Assembly: GCA_002455375.1 (NCBI GenBank)
Contig: DKKR01000049.1
Location: forward strand, 5,851 to 41,893
DNA from: Bacteroidetes bacterium UBA6661
Lineage (GTDB): Bacteria > Bacteroidota > Bacteroidia > AKYH767-A > OLB10
Length of the DNA: 36,043 bases
Direction: 5' to 3'
Both the position numbers and the translations under genes were made by a program. Below the pieces are notes generated by a model. That model was not told the DNA's origin. It worked only from the letters and a program-made list of their open reading frames with translations, and made no database searches. This document shows, in pieces, positions 26,835-34,270 of this stretch. Position 1 is the first letter of the stretch; each line of letters begins with the position of its first letter.

Positions 26835-27104
26835 AGATTAAAATTACTGTGCTAATATACTTGACTAAACATAAATAAAAACCTTTCGTTTGGCGAATTA
26901 TTGTATTTATTGGGTTAAAAAATTAATTGCATAGTTTTCAACAACATAAATTGTCTGTTGATTGTATTTCTGCCTTTTTTAAAATCTGGCACACTCAGTT
27001 ATGACATTTTTCATCTCATTGATTCCAACAATCTTTTTAGCCTTAACATTATTTTGAAATTTTAGTTGCAATAAAAACCAAACCTTATTCAACTCAGGTG
27101 ATAA
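26835..27104. other. AT-rich gene-free stretch before the kinase pseudogene
   Basis: I see no intact gene, RNA or strong repeat here. It would contain the promoter of the small minus-strand gene that starts at 26834. The part from about 27000 may be the eroded upstream portion of the histidine kinase: plus-strand residues before 27105 have a NFSCNKNQTLFN segment that could be a decayed dimerisation-domain end, in another frame. Confidence 0.4.
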
Positions 27105-27488
27105 GCCAAATACACTTTTTTCATAGAGAAGAGCATTATCTTTTCTGCTGATAATGAGGTTGAATTATTGAAGCTACATACCAATAATTCTTTTGCTAAA
27201 CTTTCAAAACTCATGATACATTTAATAAAATTTTAATTTCCTCTTTCAAAAATTGAATTTACAAAATCAGTTAAAGCCGGCAACGTTTCTACAAAGATTG
27301 AACAAAGACCTGTCAACACTGTAAACCAAAATTTTTAAACCTTTGGTTACTACCAATCTGCTGCTGAAAACACAGAACATGTTTTAAGTTTCTGTAAAGC
27401 TATTATCCAAAATCTGAAAGGCGACAATAATCAGATTTCCGATAAAGGAGAAGGGACAGAATTTATTATTTCATTGCCCGTTAAGTAA
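27105..27488 (+). pseudogene. Decayed C-terminal part of a sensor histidine kinase (HATPase domain)
   Basis: One frame from 27105 to the stop at 27486-27488 reads like the end of a histidine kinase, broken by stops at 27234-27236 and 27336-27338. It contains EKSIIFSADNEVELLKL, then an N-box-like LMIHLIKF (normally N-L-L-x-N-A-I-K-F). Further on come SFCKAIIQNLKGD (normally GLGLxFCKAII) and the very typical end GEGTEFIISLPVK. The glycine-rich G2 box is lost (EHVL in place of GLGL) and the G1 DxGxG box is not present, so ATP binding is gone. No intact N-terminal half is visible. The gene is best read as a remnant, with further frameshifts or deletions likely upstream. Confidence 0.65.
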
Positions 27489-27557
27489 AAATTTTACTGC
27501 TGCATGAAGATGTTTGATTTCATTGCACTTAACAATGCACTTTGCAATATTTTCTTA

Positions 27558-27565
27558 TACTTTTG
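27558..27565 (+). promoter_or_regulatory. -7 promoter box (TACTTTTG) of the PHP phosphatase gene
   Basis: TACTTTTG is an exact TAnnTTTG match, 25 bases before the ATG at 27591. Confidence 0.6.
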
Positions 27566-27590
27566 TTGCAATATTTACAGGAAATAAATT

Positions 27591-28325
27591 ATGTTCTCCT
27601 TTTTTAAACGCAAAGAAAATACAGCAGCTAACTTTCTGGAAGTTAAAACCGACATGCACAGTCACCTTATTCCCGGAATTGATGATGGAGCCAAAACGAT
27701 TGAAGACTCTCTTGCACTGATTAAAGAACTTCATGCATTAGGTTATACAAAACTTATTACTACACCGCACATCATGAGTGATTTTTATCGCAATACGCCC
27801 GAAACAATTTTAGCAGGGCTTGAAGAAGTGCGCAATGCAATCAAGGCAGAAAATATTCCTGTAACCATTGAAGCTGCTGCCGAATATTATCTTGACGATG
27901 GATTTATACATAAGTTAGAAGAAGAAAAATTGTTGACCATTGGCAACAACAACCACCTGCTTTTTGAAATCAGCTATGTAAACGCACCCGATAATCTATT
28001 ACAAGTAATTTTCAGAATGCAAGTGCTCGGCTACAAACCCATAATGGCACATCCGGAGCGTTATCCTTTTTGGGGAAATAATTTTGATTTTTACGGCAGT
28101 CTGCGCGAGCAAGGTGTTTTGTTGCAGATAAATGTAAACTCACTTGGCGGATACTATGGTCCCGATGCCAAACGCATTGCAGAAAAACTTATAGAAAAAG
28201 AATGGGTTGACCTGATTGGTACCGACACACATGCCACCAAACACATTCAGGCATTGCATAAAACAGTACGCGAAAAATCATTCAAGAAACTTCTTGAATT
28301 TAATTTACTCAATAAACATCTCTAA
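27591..28325 (+). CDS. PHP-domain tyrosine-protein phosphatase (CpsB/YwqE type)
   Basis: This 244-residue protein belongs to the PHP superfamily group of bacterial tyrosine phosphatases that act on the BY-kinases controlling capsule or exopolysaccharide export. Metal-binding motifs are in order: DMHSHLIPGIDDG (residues 21-33), TTPH (57-60), AAEYY, MAHPERY and GTDTH near the C-terminus. No BY-kinase or polysaccharide export gene is adjacent, so its kinase partner must be elsewhere. The upstream neighbour is a dead histidine kinase, which is a different kinase class. purQ follows after 60 bases with its own promoter box. Confidence 0.9.
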   Translation: MFSFFKRKENTAANFLEVKTDMHSHLIPGIDDGAKTIEDSLALIKELHALGYTKLITTPHIMSDFYRNTPETILAGLEEVRNAIKAENIPVTIEAAAEYYLDDGFIHKLEEEKLLTIGNNNHLLFEISYVNAPDNLLQVIFRMQVLGYKPIMAHPERYPFWGNNFDFYGSLREQGVLLQINVNSLGGYYGPDAKRIAEKLIEKEWVDLIGTDTHATKHIQALHKTVREKSFKKLLEFNLLNKHL

Positions 28326-28356
28326 AAAAGATTGTTAAAGCAGTTCTTTTTATCGT

Positions 28357-28364
28357 TACTTTTG
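28357..28364 (+). promoter_or_regulatory. Promoter of purQ: -7 box TACTTTTG with upstream TTG
   Basis: TACTTTTG exactly matches TAnnTTTG and lies 21 bases before the purQ ATG. A TTG at 28332-28334, about 22 bases upstream, sits where a -33 element would be. Confidence 0.65.
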
Positions 28365-28385
28365 TAGTCAGTAAAAAACTCAAAC

Positions 28386-29078
28386 ATGAAATTTGGCGTT
28401 GTAGTATTTCCGGGTTCCAATTGTGATGAGGACATGGTATTTGTATTGCGCAACATATTGAAACAACCGGTTGAAAAATTATGGCATAAAGAACATTCAC
28501 TTCGCGAATGCGATTTTATTGTTCTTCCCGGAGGCTTTTCTTATGGCGACTATTTACGTTCGGGAGCAATTGCACGTTTTTCTCCTATCATGCAGGAGGT
28601 GATGGAGTTTGCTGCAAAAGGAGGATATGTTTTAGGCGTTTGTAACGGCTTTCAGATTTTATGCGAATCGCAGCTGCTACCGGGAGCCTTGTTGCACAAT
28701 AACAATCATAAATTTATCTGTAAAAATGTTTTTATAAAAGCAGAGACCGATGAAACCATCCTTACCTCATCACTGAAAATCGGATCGGCTATTAAAATTC
28801 CTATTGCCCATGGCGAAGGACGCTTCTATGCAGATGAAGTAACATTAAATCAGATAGAATCAAACAATCAGGTGCTTTTCCGCTATTGCGATGAGAATGG
28901 CTATGTAACAGAAGCTGCTAATCCCAATGGTGCCATAAACAATATTGCAGGTATCTGTAATGAAAAACAAAATGTTTTTGGAATGATGCCGCATCCTGAG
29001 CGTGCAGCAGACACCTTATTGGGTAATACAGATGGACTTGGAATTTTTAAGTCTATTCTCAACTATGTTGATGCCTGA
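28386..29078 (+). CDS. purQ: Phosphoribosylformylglycinamidine synthase subunit PurQ (glutaminase)
   Basis: This 230-residue class I glutamine amidotransferase subunit supplies ammonia to PurL in the fourth step of purine synthesis. The N-terminus GVVVFPGSNCDEDM is typical of PurQ. The nucleophile is Cys86 in LGVCNGFQIL, and the catalytic His-x-Glu is in MMPHPERAAD near the C-terminus. Many bacteria, including some Bacteroidota, use a single fused PurL; the free PurQ here implies a small PurL and PurS elsewhere, since neither is in the window. A hairpin at 29230-29271 can terminate the transcript. Confidence 0.95.
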   Translation: MKFGVVVFPGSNCDEDMVFVLRNILKQPVEKLWHKEHSLRECDFIVLPGGFSYGDYLRSGAIARFSPIMQEVMEFAAKGGYVLGVCNGFQILCESQLLPGALLHNNNHKFICKNVFIKAETDETILTSSLKIGSAIKIPIAHGEGRFYADEVTLNQIESNNQVLFRYCDENGYVTEAANPNGAINNIAGICNEKQNVFGMMPHPERAADTLLGNTDGLGIFKSILNYVDA

Positions 29079-29093
29079 CTTTATTAAGCACAA

Positions 29094-29216
29094 TTATTTA
29101 AACCACTCTACTGCACCATAAAGTACTGCAAGCCAGATAAGGCCTTTAATCAGGAAAAATAAAAATCCTGCAAGCCCCAGCCTTTTAAACCACAATATGA
29201 CTTTCTCTTTATTCAC
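29094..29216 (-). CDS. 40-residue single-span membrane microprotein
   Basis: A GTG-started frame of 40 codons lies between purQ and the PpiD-like gene. It encodes a short charged N-terminus (MNKEKVILWFKRLG) followed by a hydrophobic span of about 20-25 residues (LAGFLFFLIKGLIWLAVLYG) interrupted by one Lys, and a short tail VEWFK. The K/R-rich N-terminus before the helix predicts an N-in topology. The composition is strongly protein-like, and from memory similar small proteins with the pattern KRLG..GF.FFL.KGL.W occur in Bacteroidota. A -7 box TATTTTTG ends 4 bases before the GTG, so it may be leaderless. It could otherwise be read through from the gene upstream. Function unknown. Confidence 0.55.
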   Translation of the reverse strand: MNKEKVILWFKRLGLAGFLFFLIKGLIWLAVLYGAVEWFK

Positions 29217-29220
29217 ACCC

Positions 29221-29228
29221 CAAAAATA
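29221..29228 (-). promoter_or_regulatory. -7 promoter box (TATTTTTG) before the microprotein gene
   Basis: On the minus strand TATTTTTG is an exact TAnnTTTG match. It lies in the U-rich tail just downstream of the minus-strand hairpin, so it may only be the T-tract of the terminator. Confidence 0.35.
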
Positions 29229-29229
29229 T

Positions 29230-29271
29230 TAAGGGCTTCGGTGATTTTTGTTCCGAAGCCCTTATTTTTTT
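29230..29271. terminator. Bidirectional rho-independent terminator
   Basis: A perfect 12-base stem, TAAGGGCTTCGG at 29230-29241 with CCGAAGCCCTTA at 29253-29264, closes an 11-base loop. A run of seven T follows on the plus strand (29265-29271), serving purQ. On the minus strand the flank AATATTTTTGG is weaker but could end the PpiD-like transcript, whose stop is at 29295. Confidence 0.8.
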
Positions 29272-29294
29272 AAGTAAAATCTTTTTTACAATTC

Positions 29295-31391
29295 TTAATA
29301 AAACTTACCTCTGTAGTCTTTAACCTTTGCTTTTTCTTTCAATGCATTAAAGGTTTCGTACTGCGAACGGTTTTGCAATTGCTGCTCTGCCTGAGTTTTG
29401 CTTTCATTAAAATTAGCAGGTGCCTGGGGCTCTTTTACATCTGTAACCTGAACAACAAATACGCCTTGCTCACCTTTAATTGGCTTACTCACCTTGTCTT
29501 TACCTATTCCGAACATAGTACCAATAACATTCATTTCTGCGCCCAAATTAGGAATGTATGGAGAATTAAAAGTAACATTTTCCAATGGCTGAACAGCAAT
29601 ATTCAGCTTTGATGCCAATCCGTCAAGACTTTGTGCTGCACCGGTTGCATTGATTTTTTCAATCAGCATTTCTGCTTTTTTGTTTTTGCGTGCTTCAACC
29701 TCTACCTGCTCTTTTACATCTTCCAAAGGTAATGTACCTTCAGGTTTTATCTGAATTAAATGTGCTACAACAAATTTATCACCCAATTCAAAAGGAATTG
29801 AAACATCGTTCTTCTTTGCCTTAAAGGCCCAGCGTATTAACTCACGCGCATTGTCAAGGCCGGGAACAGTTTTATCATTTTCTTTTAAATTTTCAATGTT
29901 ACGGGCATTTAATCCTTCGTCTTTTACAGCTTTAGTATAGCTGTCGCCATTATTATTTTTTGCTGCAAAATCATTTGCCTTTGCAAATACTCCCTGATAG
30001 GTTTTAGAGCTGGCTTCAATTTTACGTCCAACAACATAAACTCTGACATTTTTTGACATGCCTGCCTGATCGGTAATGTCAATAATATGATAACCAAAAT
30101 TTGTTTTTACCATTCCTAACGATCCTTTTTTATTATCAAAACAAAAGTCGTTGAATTCAGGAACCATCATTCCCGGTTTAAACCAACCCAAGTCGCCACC
30201 TTTCATAGCAGAGCCCGGATCTTCAGAAAGCATAACAAACTGATCAAATTTAGCACCACCTTTAATCAGGTTATAAATACTGTCGGCAGTAGCTTTAACA
30301 TGCAATGAATCTTTTCCTTCTGTCTTAAATAAAATATGACGTGCCTGAACAGAATCAGGAAGCATTTTCATTCCTTCTAATTTTGCAACATAGAAAGCAT
30401 TGTTTTCCATATACGGAGCTGACACAAAACCATTAGCTTCTGCAAACATTTGTGCTTCAATAGCAGGTGAAAGTGTTCCTGTTTTATGGTAGCTGTTGTC
30501 AACGGGAAAATCAGAGTTCTGTGCTACAAACAAAGAGTCGTCTGTGCTGGCAGTAAATGCAGGTACCAAGTCCTGAATGTATTTTTCTGCTACAGTTCTG
30601 TCTTCGTTAGATGGCACAACATCAAAAGTCACATAGTCAAGTTTGCGTGTTTCTTCAGGCTGCTCATAACTTTTAATGTTTTCGTTATATGCTTTTTGCA
30701 AATCGGCATCAGTAAGTTTCACTGTGCTGTCGGCAATGGTATTGTAGTTAAGCATAATATAACGTGCAGATTCTGTTTTGTTCTTAGCTTCAAAGTCGCG
30801 CTTTGCTTCTGCAGTGGTTACATAAAGACCTTTTTTAATCAGGTCGAAATATTTCTGATTCAGTCTTTCTTCTTTAATGCTGTTTTCAAAGTTTACCCAC
30901 TGTGCTCTTGTTCGGCCTGTCTGATCGTTATCCATATTTTTCAAAAACTGGATTACATTTTTCTTGTCAAACTGCTTAGTGTTAGGGTCGCTGAATGCCT
31001 GTTTTATCTGAGGATGAATGTCATTCCCCTGAACCATGTCAAATAATTCATCACTACTTACAACCAATCCGGTTTTAGCAATTTGTTTGCCTATGAGCTC
31101 TTCGTTAAGGATCTGCCCCCAAGTCTGATCACGTAATTGGTCTGTTGTCTGTTGGTCAACCTGATCTTTTCCCTGACTGAGTTTATAGTTTTCTATATTC
31201 TGTTGAACTTTGGCTTCAAAGTCCTGAATAGAAATTTTCTTTCCACCAATAACACCTGCCGTTGTGGTGTTTCCCTGAATGAATGAGCGGTTAGAAGTGA
31301 GCAAGTCGCCAAGGATAAAAGCTACTAAGCTTAATCCGATGATACCTATGAGCAGGCCGGCTTTACTTCTTATTTTTCCAATAATAGCCAT
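29295..31391 (-). CDS. PpiD-like periplasmic peptidyl-prolyl isomerase with SurA N domain
   Basis: This 698-residue protein is a membrane-anchored periplasmic folding factor for envelope proteins. A single N-terminal helix (about residues 12-31) anchors it. A SurA-type N-terminal helical domain follows, with the typical GGKKISIQDFEAKVQ segment and a WGQILNEELIGKQI helix. The parvulin domain is at about 348-440 (ARHILF, GGDLGWFKPGMMVPEF, NFGYHIIDI). A second, degenerate parvulin-like region may lie at about 520-690. It ends 24 bases before a terminator. Whether the parvulin domain is catalytically active is unknown. Confidence 0.93.
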   Translation of the reverse strand: MAIIGKIRSKAGLLIGIIGLSLVAFILGDLLTSNRSFIQGNTTTAGVIGGKKISIQDFEAKVQQNIENYKLSQGKDQVDQQTTDQLRDQTWGQILNEELIGKQIAKTGLVVSSDELFDMVQGNDIHPQIKQAFSDPNTKQFDKKNVIQFLKNMDNDQTGRTRAQWVNFENSIKEERLNQKYFDLIKKGLYVTTAEAKRDFEAKNKTESARYIMLNYNTIADSTVKLTDADLQKAYNENIKSYEQPEETRKLDYVTFDVVPSNEDRTVAEKYIQDLVPAFTASTDDSLFVAQNSDFPVDNSYHKTGTLSPAIEAQMFAEANGFVSAPYMENNAFYVAKLEGMKMLPDSVQARHILFKTEGKDSLHVKATADSIYNLIKGGAKFDQFVMLSEDPGSAMKGGDLGWFKPGMMVPEFNDFCFDNKKGSLGMVKTNFGYHIIDITDQAGMSKNVRVYVVGRKIEASSKTYQGVFAKANDFAAKNNNGDSYTKAVKDEGLNARNIENLKENDKTVPGLDNARELIRWAFKAKKNDVSIPFELGDKFVVAHLIQIKPEGTLPLEDVKEQVEVEARKNKKAEMLIEKINATGAAQSLDGLASKLNIAVQPLENVTFNSPYIPNLGAEMNVIGTMFGIGKDKVSKPIKGEQGVFVVQVTDVKEPQAPANFNESKTQAEQQLQNRSQYETFNALKEKAKVKDYRGKFY

Positions 31392-31427
31392 AATGTCTTA
31401 AATAATGGGGGTTTAAAAATGAGGGGG

Positions 31428-31435
31428 CGAATATA
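31428..31435 (-). promoter_or_regulatory. -7 promoter box (TATATTCG) of the PpiD-like gene
   Basis: The minus strand reads TATATTCG, one base from TAnnTTTG, 36 bases before the ATG at 31391. Confidence 0.4.
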
Positions 31436-31476
31436 CAACTGAAAAAGCAATAAATAAAACGAAATTTTTAGAGATA

Positions 31477-32313
31477 TCAGGCTCTGAAAAACGCTATTGT
31501 TTCGTTTACAACTTGCTGATAATGAGGTGGCAATAATTGTCCGGCATAAGGATGTTCGGCACCAAAACTATGATTTGCCGAGGCTATTGGTGTCAGACAG
31601 GCTCGTGTATTCCACGAATGCATGACTAAAGCATCACTAAAGCTTACTGTTTCATCCTCTGTTCCATGAATGATTAAATGAGGTATTGAAAGCTGTTTTA
31701 CTGCCTTATGAATATTTATTCTATGCGCATTGTTGATGGCATCTTCAGCAAGCTGATAGTAGAGCGGCATTTGCTGATGGGTTCGTGCATTTTCAATATA
31801 AATGACTCCTGCCTGCTGCCACAAACTAAGCTGTTGTGGAGAAATATACTTACCAAACTCAATAGGCGATGCCCATGATGCAATCTTGCTGATACGACCA
31901 TCTTCTGCAGCTTTGATTATTGAGATAGCTCCTCCGCGAGAGTGCCCTGCGAGATAAATAGTGTTTAAATCGAAACGCTCTTTTTGCGGATGCTGCCAAA
32001 GCCAGTTCAGCAGAGTATCCAAATCATCAAGCTCTTTGGTGAAATTATTTTGTCCGAATGCCTCAAGGTCTGCAAACTCTGTCGGGTTATCGGGTGTAGT
32101 TCCGTTAAACGAAAAATTAAATTTGATAAAGACAAATCCTGCATGAGCAAACGATTCTGCAATCATATCATAAGGTCCCCAGTCTTTGAAGCCTTTAAAG
32201 CCATGAGCAAAAATAATTACAGGCATAGGGTCTTTGTTGCCATTGAAAAACATATCGGCCACAACAGGTTTGCCGTGTTTTCCATTGATGAGGATATTTT
32301 TAAAGCGGTTCAT
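31477..32313 (-). CDS. Alpha/beta hydrolase (dienelactone hydrolase-like)
   Basis: This 278-residue cytoplasmic protein has the alpha/beta-hydrolase fold. The oxyanion-hole region is IIFAHGFKGFKDWGPY, and the nucleophile is Ser125 in GHSRGG. A likely catalytic aspartate is in IIHGTEDETV, and the histidine is in ANHSFG near the C-terminus. There is no signal peptide. The substrate cannot be deduced. I chose ATG 32313 (MNRFKNILING); a GTG at 32334 would add seven residues. It lies between the PpiD-like gene and the TonB-C-domain gene. Confidence 0.85.
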   Translation of the reverse strand: MNRFKNILINGKHGKPVVADMFFNGNKDPMPVIIFAHGFKGFKDWGPYDMIAESFAHAGFVFIKFNFSFNGTTPDNPTEFADLEAFGQNNFTKELDDLDTLLNWLWQHPQKERFDLNTIYLAGHSRGGAISIIKAAEDGRISKIASWASPIEFGKYISPQQLSLWQQAGVIYIENARTHQQMPLYYQLAEDAINNAHRINIHKAVKQLSIPHLIIHGTEDETVSFSDALVMHSWNTRACLTPIASANHSFGAEHPYAGQLLPPHYQQVVNETIAFFRA

Positions 32314-32349
32314 TGTATTAAAATATGAGAGCACAATTTACAAAAAAAC

Positions 32350-32384
32350 AAAACAGCTGTCAATGAAGTTTTGACAGCTGTTTT
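32350..32384 (-). terminator. Terminator after the TonB-domain gene
   Basis: A perfect 14-base stem, AAAACAGCTGTCAA at 32350-32363 with TTGACAGCTGTTTT at 32371-32384, closes a 7-base loop (32364-32370). On the minus strand a T-rich run follows. It lies 18 bases after the TonB-domain gene stop and upstream of the hydrolase gene. Confidence 0.8.
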
Positions 32385-32402
32385 AAAAATGATGTTATTA
32401 AT

Positions 32403-32816
32403 CTATTTTTTATGCTTTTTCTCTTCTTTATCAGGCACTGTCAATGAAAAACGTACAGGTAAAGTATATTGCACACTTACAGTCTGTCCGGCCTGCATGC
32501 CGGGTTGCCAGCGTGGCATGGCATTAATAACACGCAAAGCTTCCTGATTAAACTGCTCATTGTTTCCTTTCAAAACGCGGGCACCGGTAACTTCTCCGGT
32601 TGACGACACCACAAAGTTTATATACGAAACACCTTCCACAACATTGGTTCTTGCCTCTTCTGGATATTTGATGTTTTTCAGAAGATATTCCTGTAAGCCT
32701 GTTTGTCCACCGGGAAATTCAGGCATTTTTTCCACTGTAGTAAATACCTCACCCGACTGCGCCATTGCCACAACCGAAGTGAGAAAAATAAATCCGAAAA
32801 TGATAACCTTTTTCAT
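32403..32816 (-). CDS. Exported protein with a TonB C-terminal domain
   Basis: This 137-residue protein has a signal peptide ending near residue 19 (VVAMAQ), and then the TonB C-terminal domain. Its motifs are MPEFPGGQTGLQEYLLKNIKYPEEA, EGVSYINFVVSSTGEVTGARVLKG and ALRVINAMPRWQPGMQAGQTVSVQYTLPVRF. Unlike energy-transducing TonB it has no N-terminal membrane anchor and no Pro-rich periplasmic spanner, so it is unlikely to transduce energy on its own. Such short domain-only proteins are common in Bacteroidota and may bind other envelope proteins. A Lys-rich tail ends it. It follows fumC after 33 bases and precedes a strong terminator. Confidence 0.9.
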   Translation of the reverse strand: MKKVIIFGFIFLTSVVAMAQSGEVFTTVEKMPEFPGGQTGLQEYLLKNIKYPEEARTNVVEGVSYINFVVSSTGEVTGARVLKGNNEQFNQEALRVINAMPRWQPGMQAGQTVSVQYTLPVRFSLTVPDKEEKKHKK

Positions 32817-32849
32817 AAACTATTATTTTAATCGTAAAAATAACAAAAA

Positions 32850-34244
32850 TTATAATCCCACCATATCTTCGGGTTTCACCCAGGCATCAAACTGCTCTGA
32901 TGTAACATAACCCAAATCAATAGCTGTCTGCTTTAAAGTTTTGCCTTGCTTATGTGCTGTTTGTGCAATCTCAGCAGCTTTGTAGTAGCCAATGTGTGTG
33001 TTAAGTGCAGTTACCAGCATCAAAGAGTTTTCCAGATTTTTTTTGATATTGTCATGCAGTGGTGCAATGCCAATGGCGCATTTGTCGTTAAATGAAACAC
33101 ACACTTCACCAATTAATCTTGCACTGTGCAGGAAGTTATAAATCATTACCGGCTTGAAAACATTCAGTTCAAAATGTCCTGTTGCACCGCCAATGTTTAT
33201 GGCTACATCATTACCCAACACCTGTGCAGCTACCATAGTCATGGCTTCGCACTGAGTAGGATTTACCTTTCCCGGCATGATAGAAGAACCCGGCTCATTG
33301 TCGGGAATATATACTTCGCCAATGCCACAACGGGGGCCACTGGCAAGTAAGCGAATATCATTGGCTATTTTCATCAGAGAGCAGGCAACAGTTTTTAATG
33401 CACCATGTGCTTCAACAATAGCATCGTGTGCTGCTAATGCTTCAAATTTGTTTTCAGCAGTAACAAATGGCAATCCTGTTAATGATGCAATGTGTTTTGC
33501 CACATTAACATCATAACCTTTTGGTGTGTTGATACCTGTGCCAACAGCAGTACCACCCAATGCAAGTTCTGACAAATGAGGCAACGTATGTTCAATAGCT
33601 CTAATACCATGATCAAGTTGTGATACATAGCCACTTAACTCCTGCCCCAACGTCAGCGGTGTGGCATCCATCAGGTGTGTGCGTCCTATTTTTACCACAT
33701 TCATAAACTCCTCCGACTTTGCTTTCAATGTATCTCTGAGTTTTTTTATTCCCGGAAGTGTGACGTCAATCAATATTTTATAGGCAGCAATGTGCATTGC
33801 CGTTGGAAAGGTGTCGTTGCTCGACTGCGATTTGTTTACGTCATCATTGGGGTGAATGGCTTTCTTCTCGTCCAATAAACTTCCACCATTAATTACATGT
33901 GCGCGGTAGGCTACTACTTCATTAACATTCATGTTACTCTGCGTTCCGCTACCTGTTTGCCATACCACAAGCGGAAACTGATCATTCAATTTTCCCTCGA
34001 GAATTTCATTGCACACACGTGCTATTAATTCATTTTTTTCTTTTGGCAAAACACCTGCTTCAAAATTAGTTTGTGCAGCAGCTTTTTTCAGATAGGCAAA
34101 TGCTTCAATAATTTCTTTAGGCATTTTATTTGTGTCGCGTGCTATTTTAAAATTTTCGATTGAGCGCTGTGTCTGTGCACCCCAATAAACGTTTGCAGGA
34201 ACTTCAACAATTCCCATCGTGTCTTTTTCTTTTCTGAATTCCAT
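32850..34244 (-). CDS. fumC: Class II fumarate hydratase
   Basis: This 464-residue enzyme of the citric acid cycle hydrates fumarate to malate without an iron-sulphur cluster. The substrate-site elements are visible: TGSGTQSNMNVNEV, GRTHLMDATPLTLGQE with catalytic-region His190, and the superfamily signature GSSIMPGKVNP at residues 319-329, which holds the flexible-loop serine. The length is normal for the family. It starts 26 bases after metG and is followed after 33 bases by the TonB-domain gene, so the three may be cotranscribed. Confidence 0.96.
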   Translation of the reverse strand: MEFRKEKDTMGIVEVPANVYWGAQTQRSIENFKIARDTNKMPKEIIEAFAYLKKAAAQTNFEAGVLPKEKNELIARVCNEILEGKLNDQFPLVVWQTGSGTQSNMNVNEVVAYRAHVINGGSLLDEKKAIHPNDDVNKSQSSNDTFPTAMHIAAYKILIDVTLPGIKKLRDTLKAKSEEFMNVVKIGRTHLMDATPLTLGQELSGYVSQLDHGIRAIEHTLPHLSELALGGTAVGTGINTPKGYDVNVAKHIASLTGLPFVTAENKFEALAAHDAIVEAHGALKTVACSLMKIANDIRLLASGPRCGIGEVYIPDNEPGSSIMPGKVNPTQCEAMTMVAAQVLGNDVAINIGGATGHFELNVFKPVMIYNFLHSARLIGEVCVSFNDKCAIGIAPLHDNIKKNLENSLMLVTALNTHIGYYKAAEIAQTAHKQGKTLKQTAIDLGYVTSEQFDAWVKPEDMVGL

Positions 34245-34270
34245 TGTATATTAATTAATAAATTTTGATT

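Noticed and set aside
26979..27250. Short minus-strand open pieces, one starting at an ATG near 27214 and another ending at 26979
   Set aside because: They need a frameshift to join and match no family. The plus strand of the same region reads as a histidine-kinase remnant, so these are probably shadows.
30486..31046. A 186-codon plus-strand open frame rich in Cys and Phe
   Set aside because: It is the shadow of the PpiD-like gene on the other strand.
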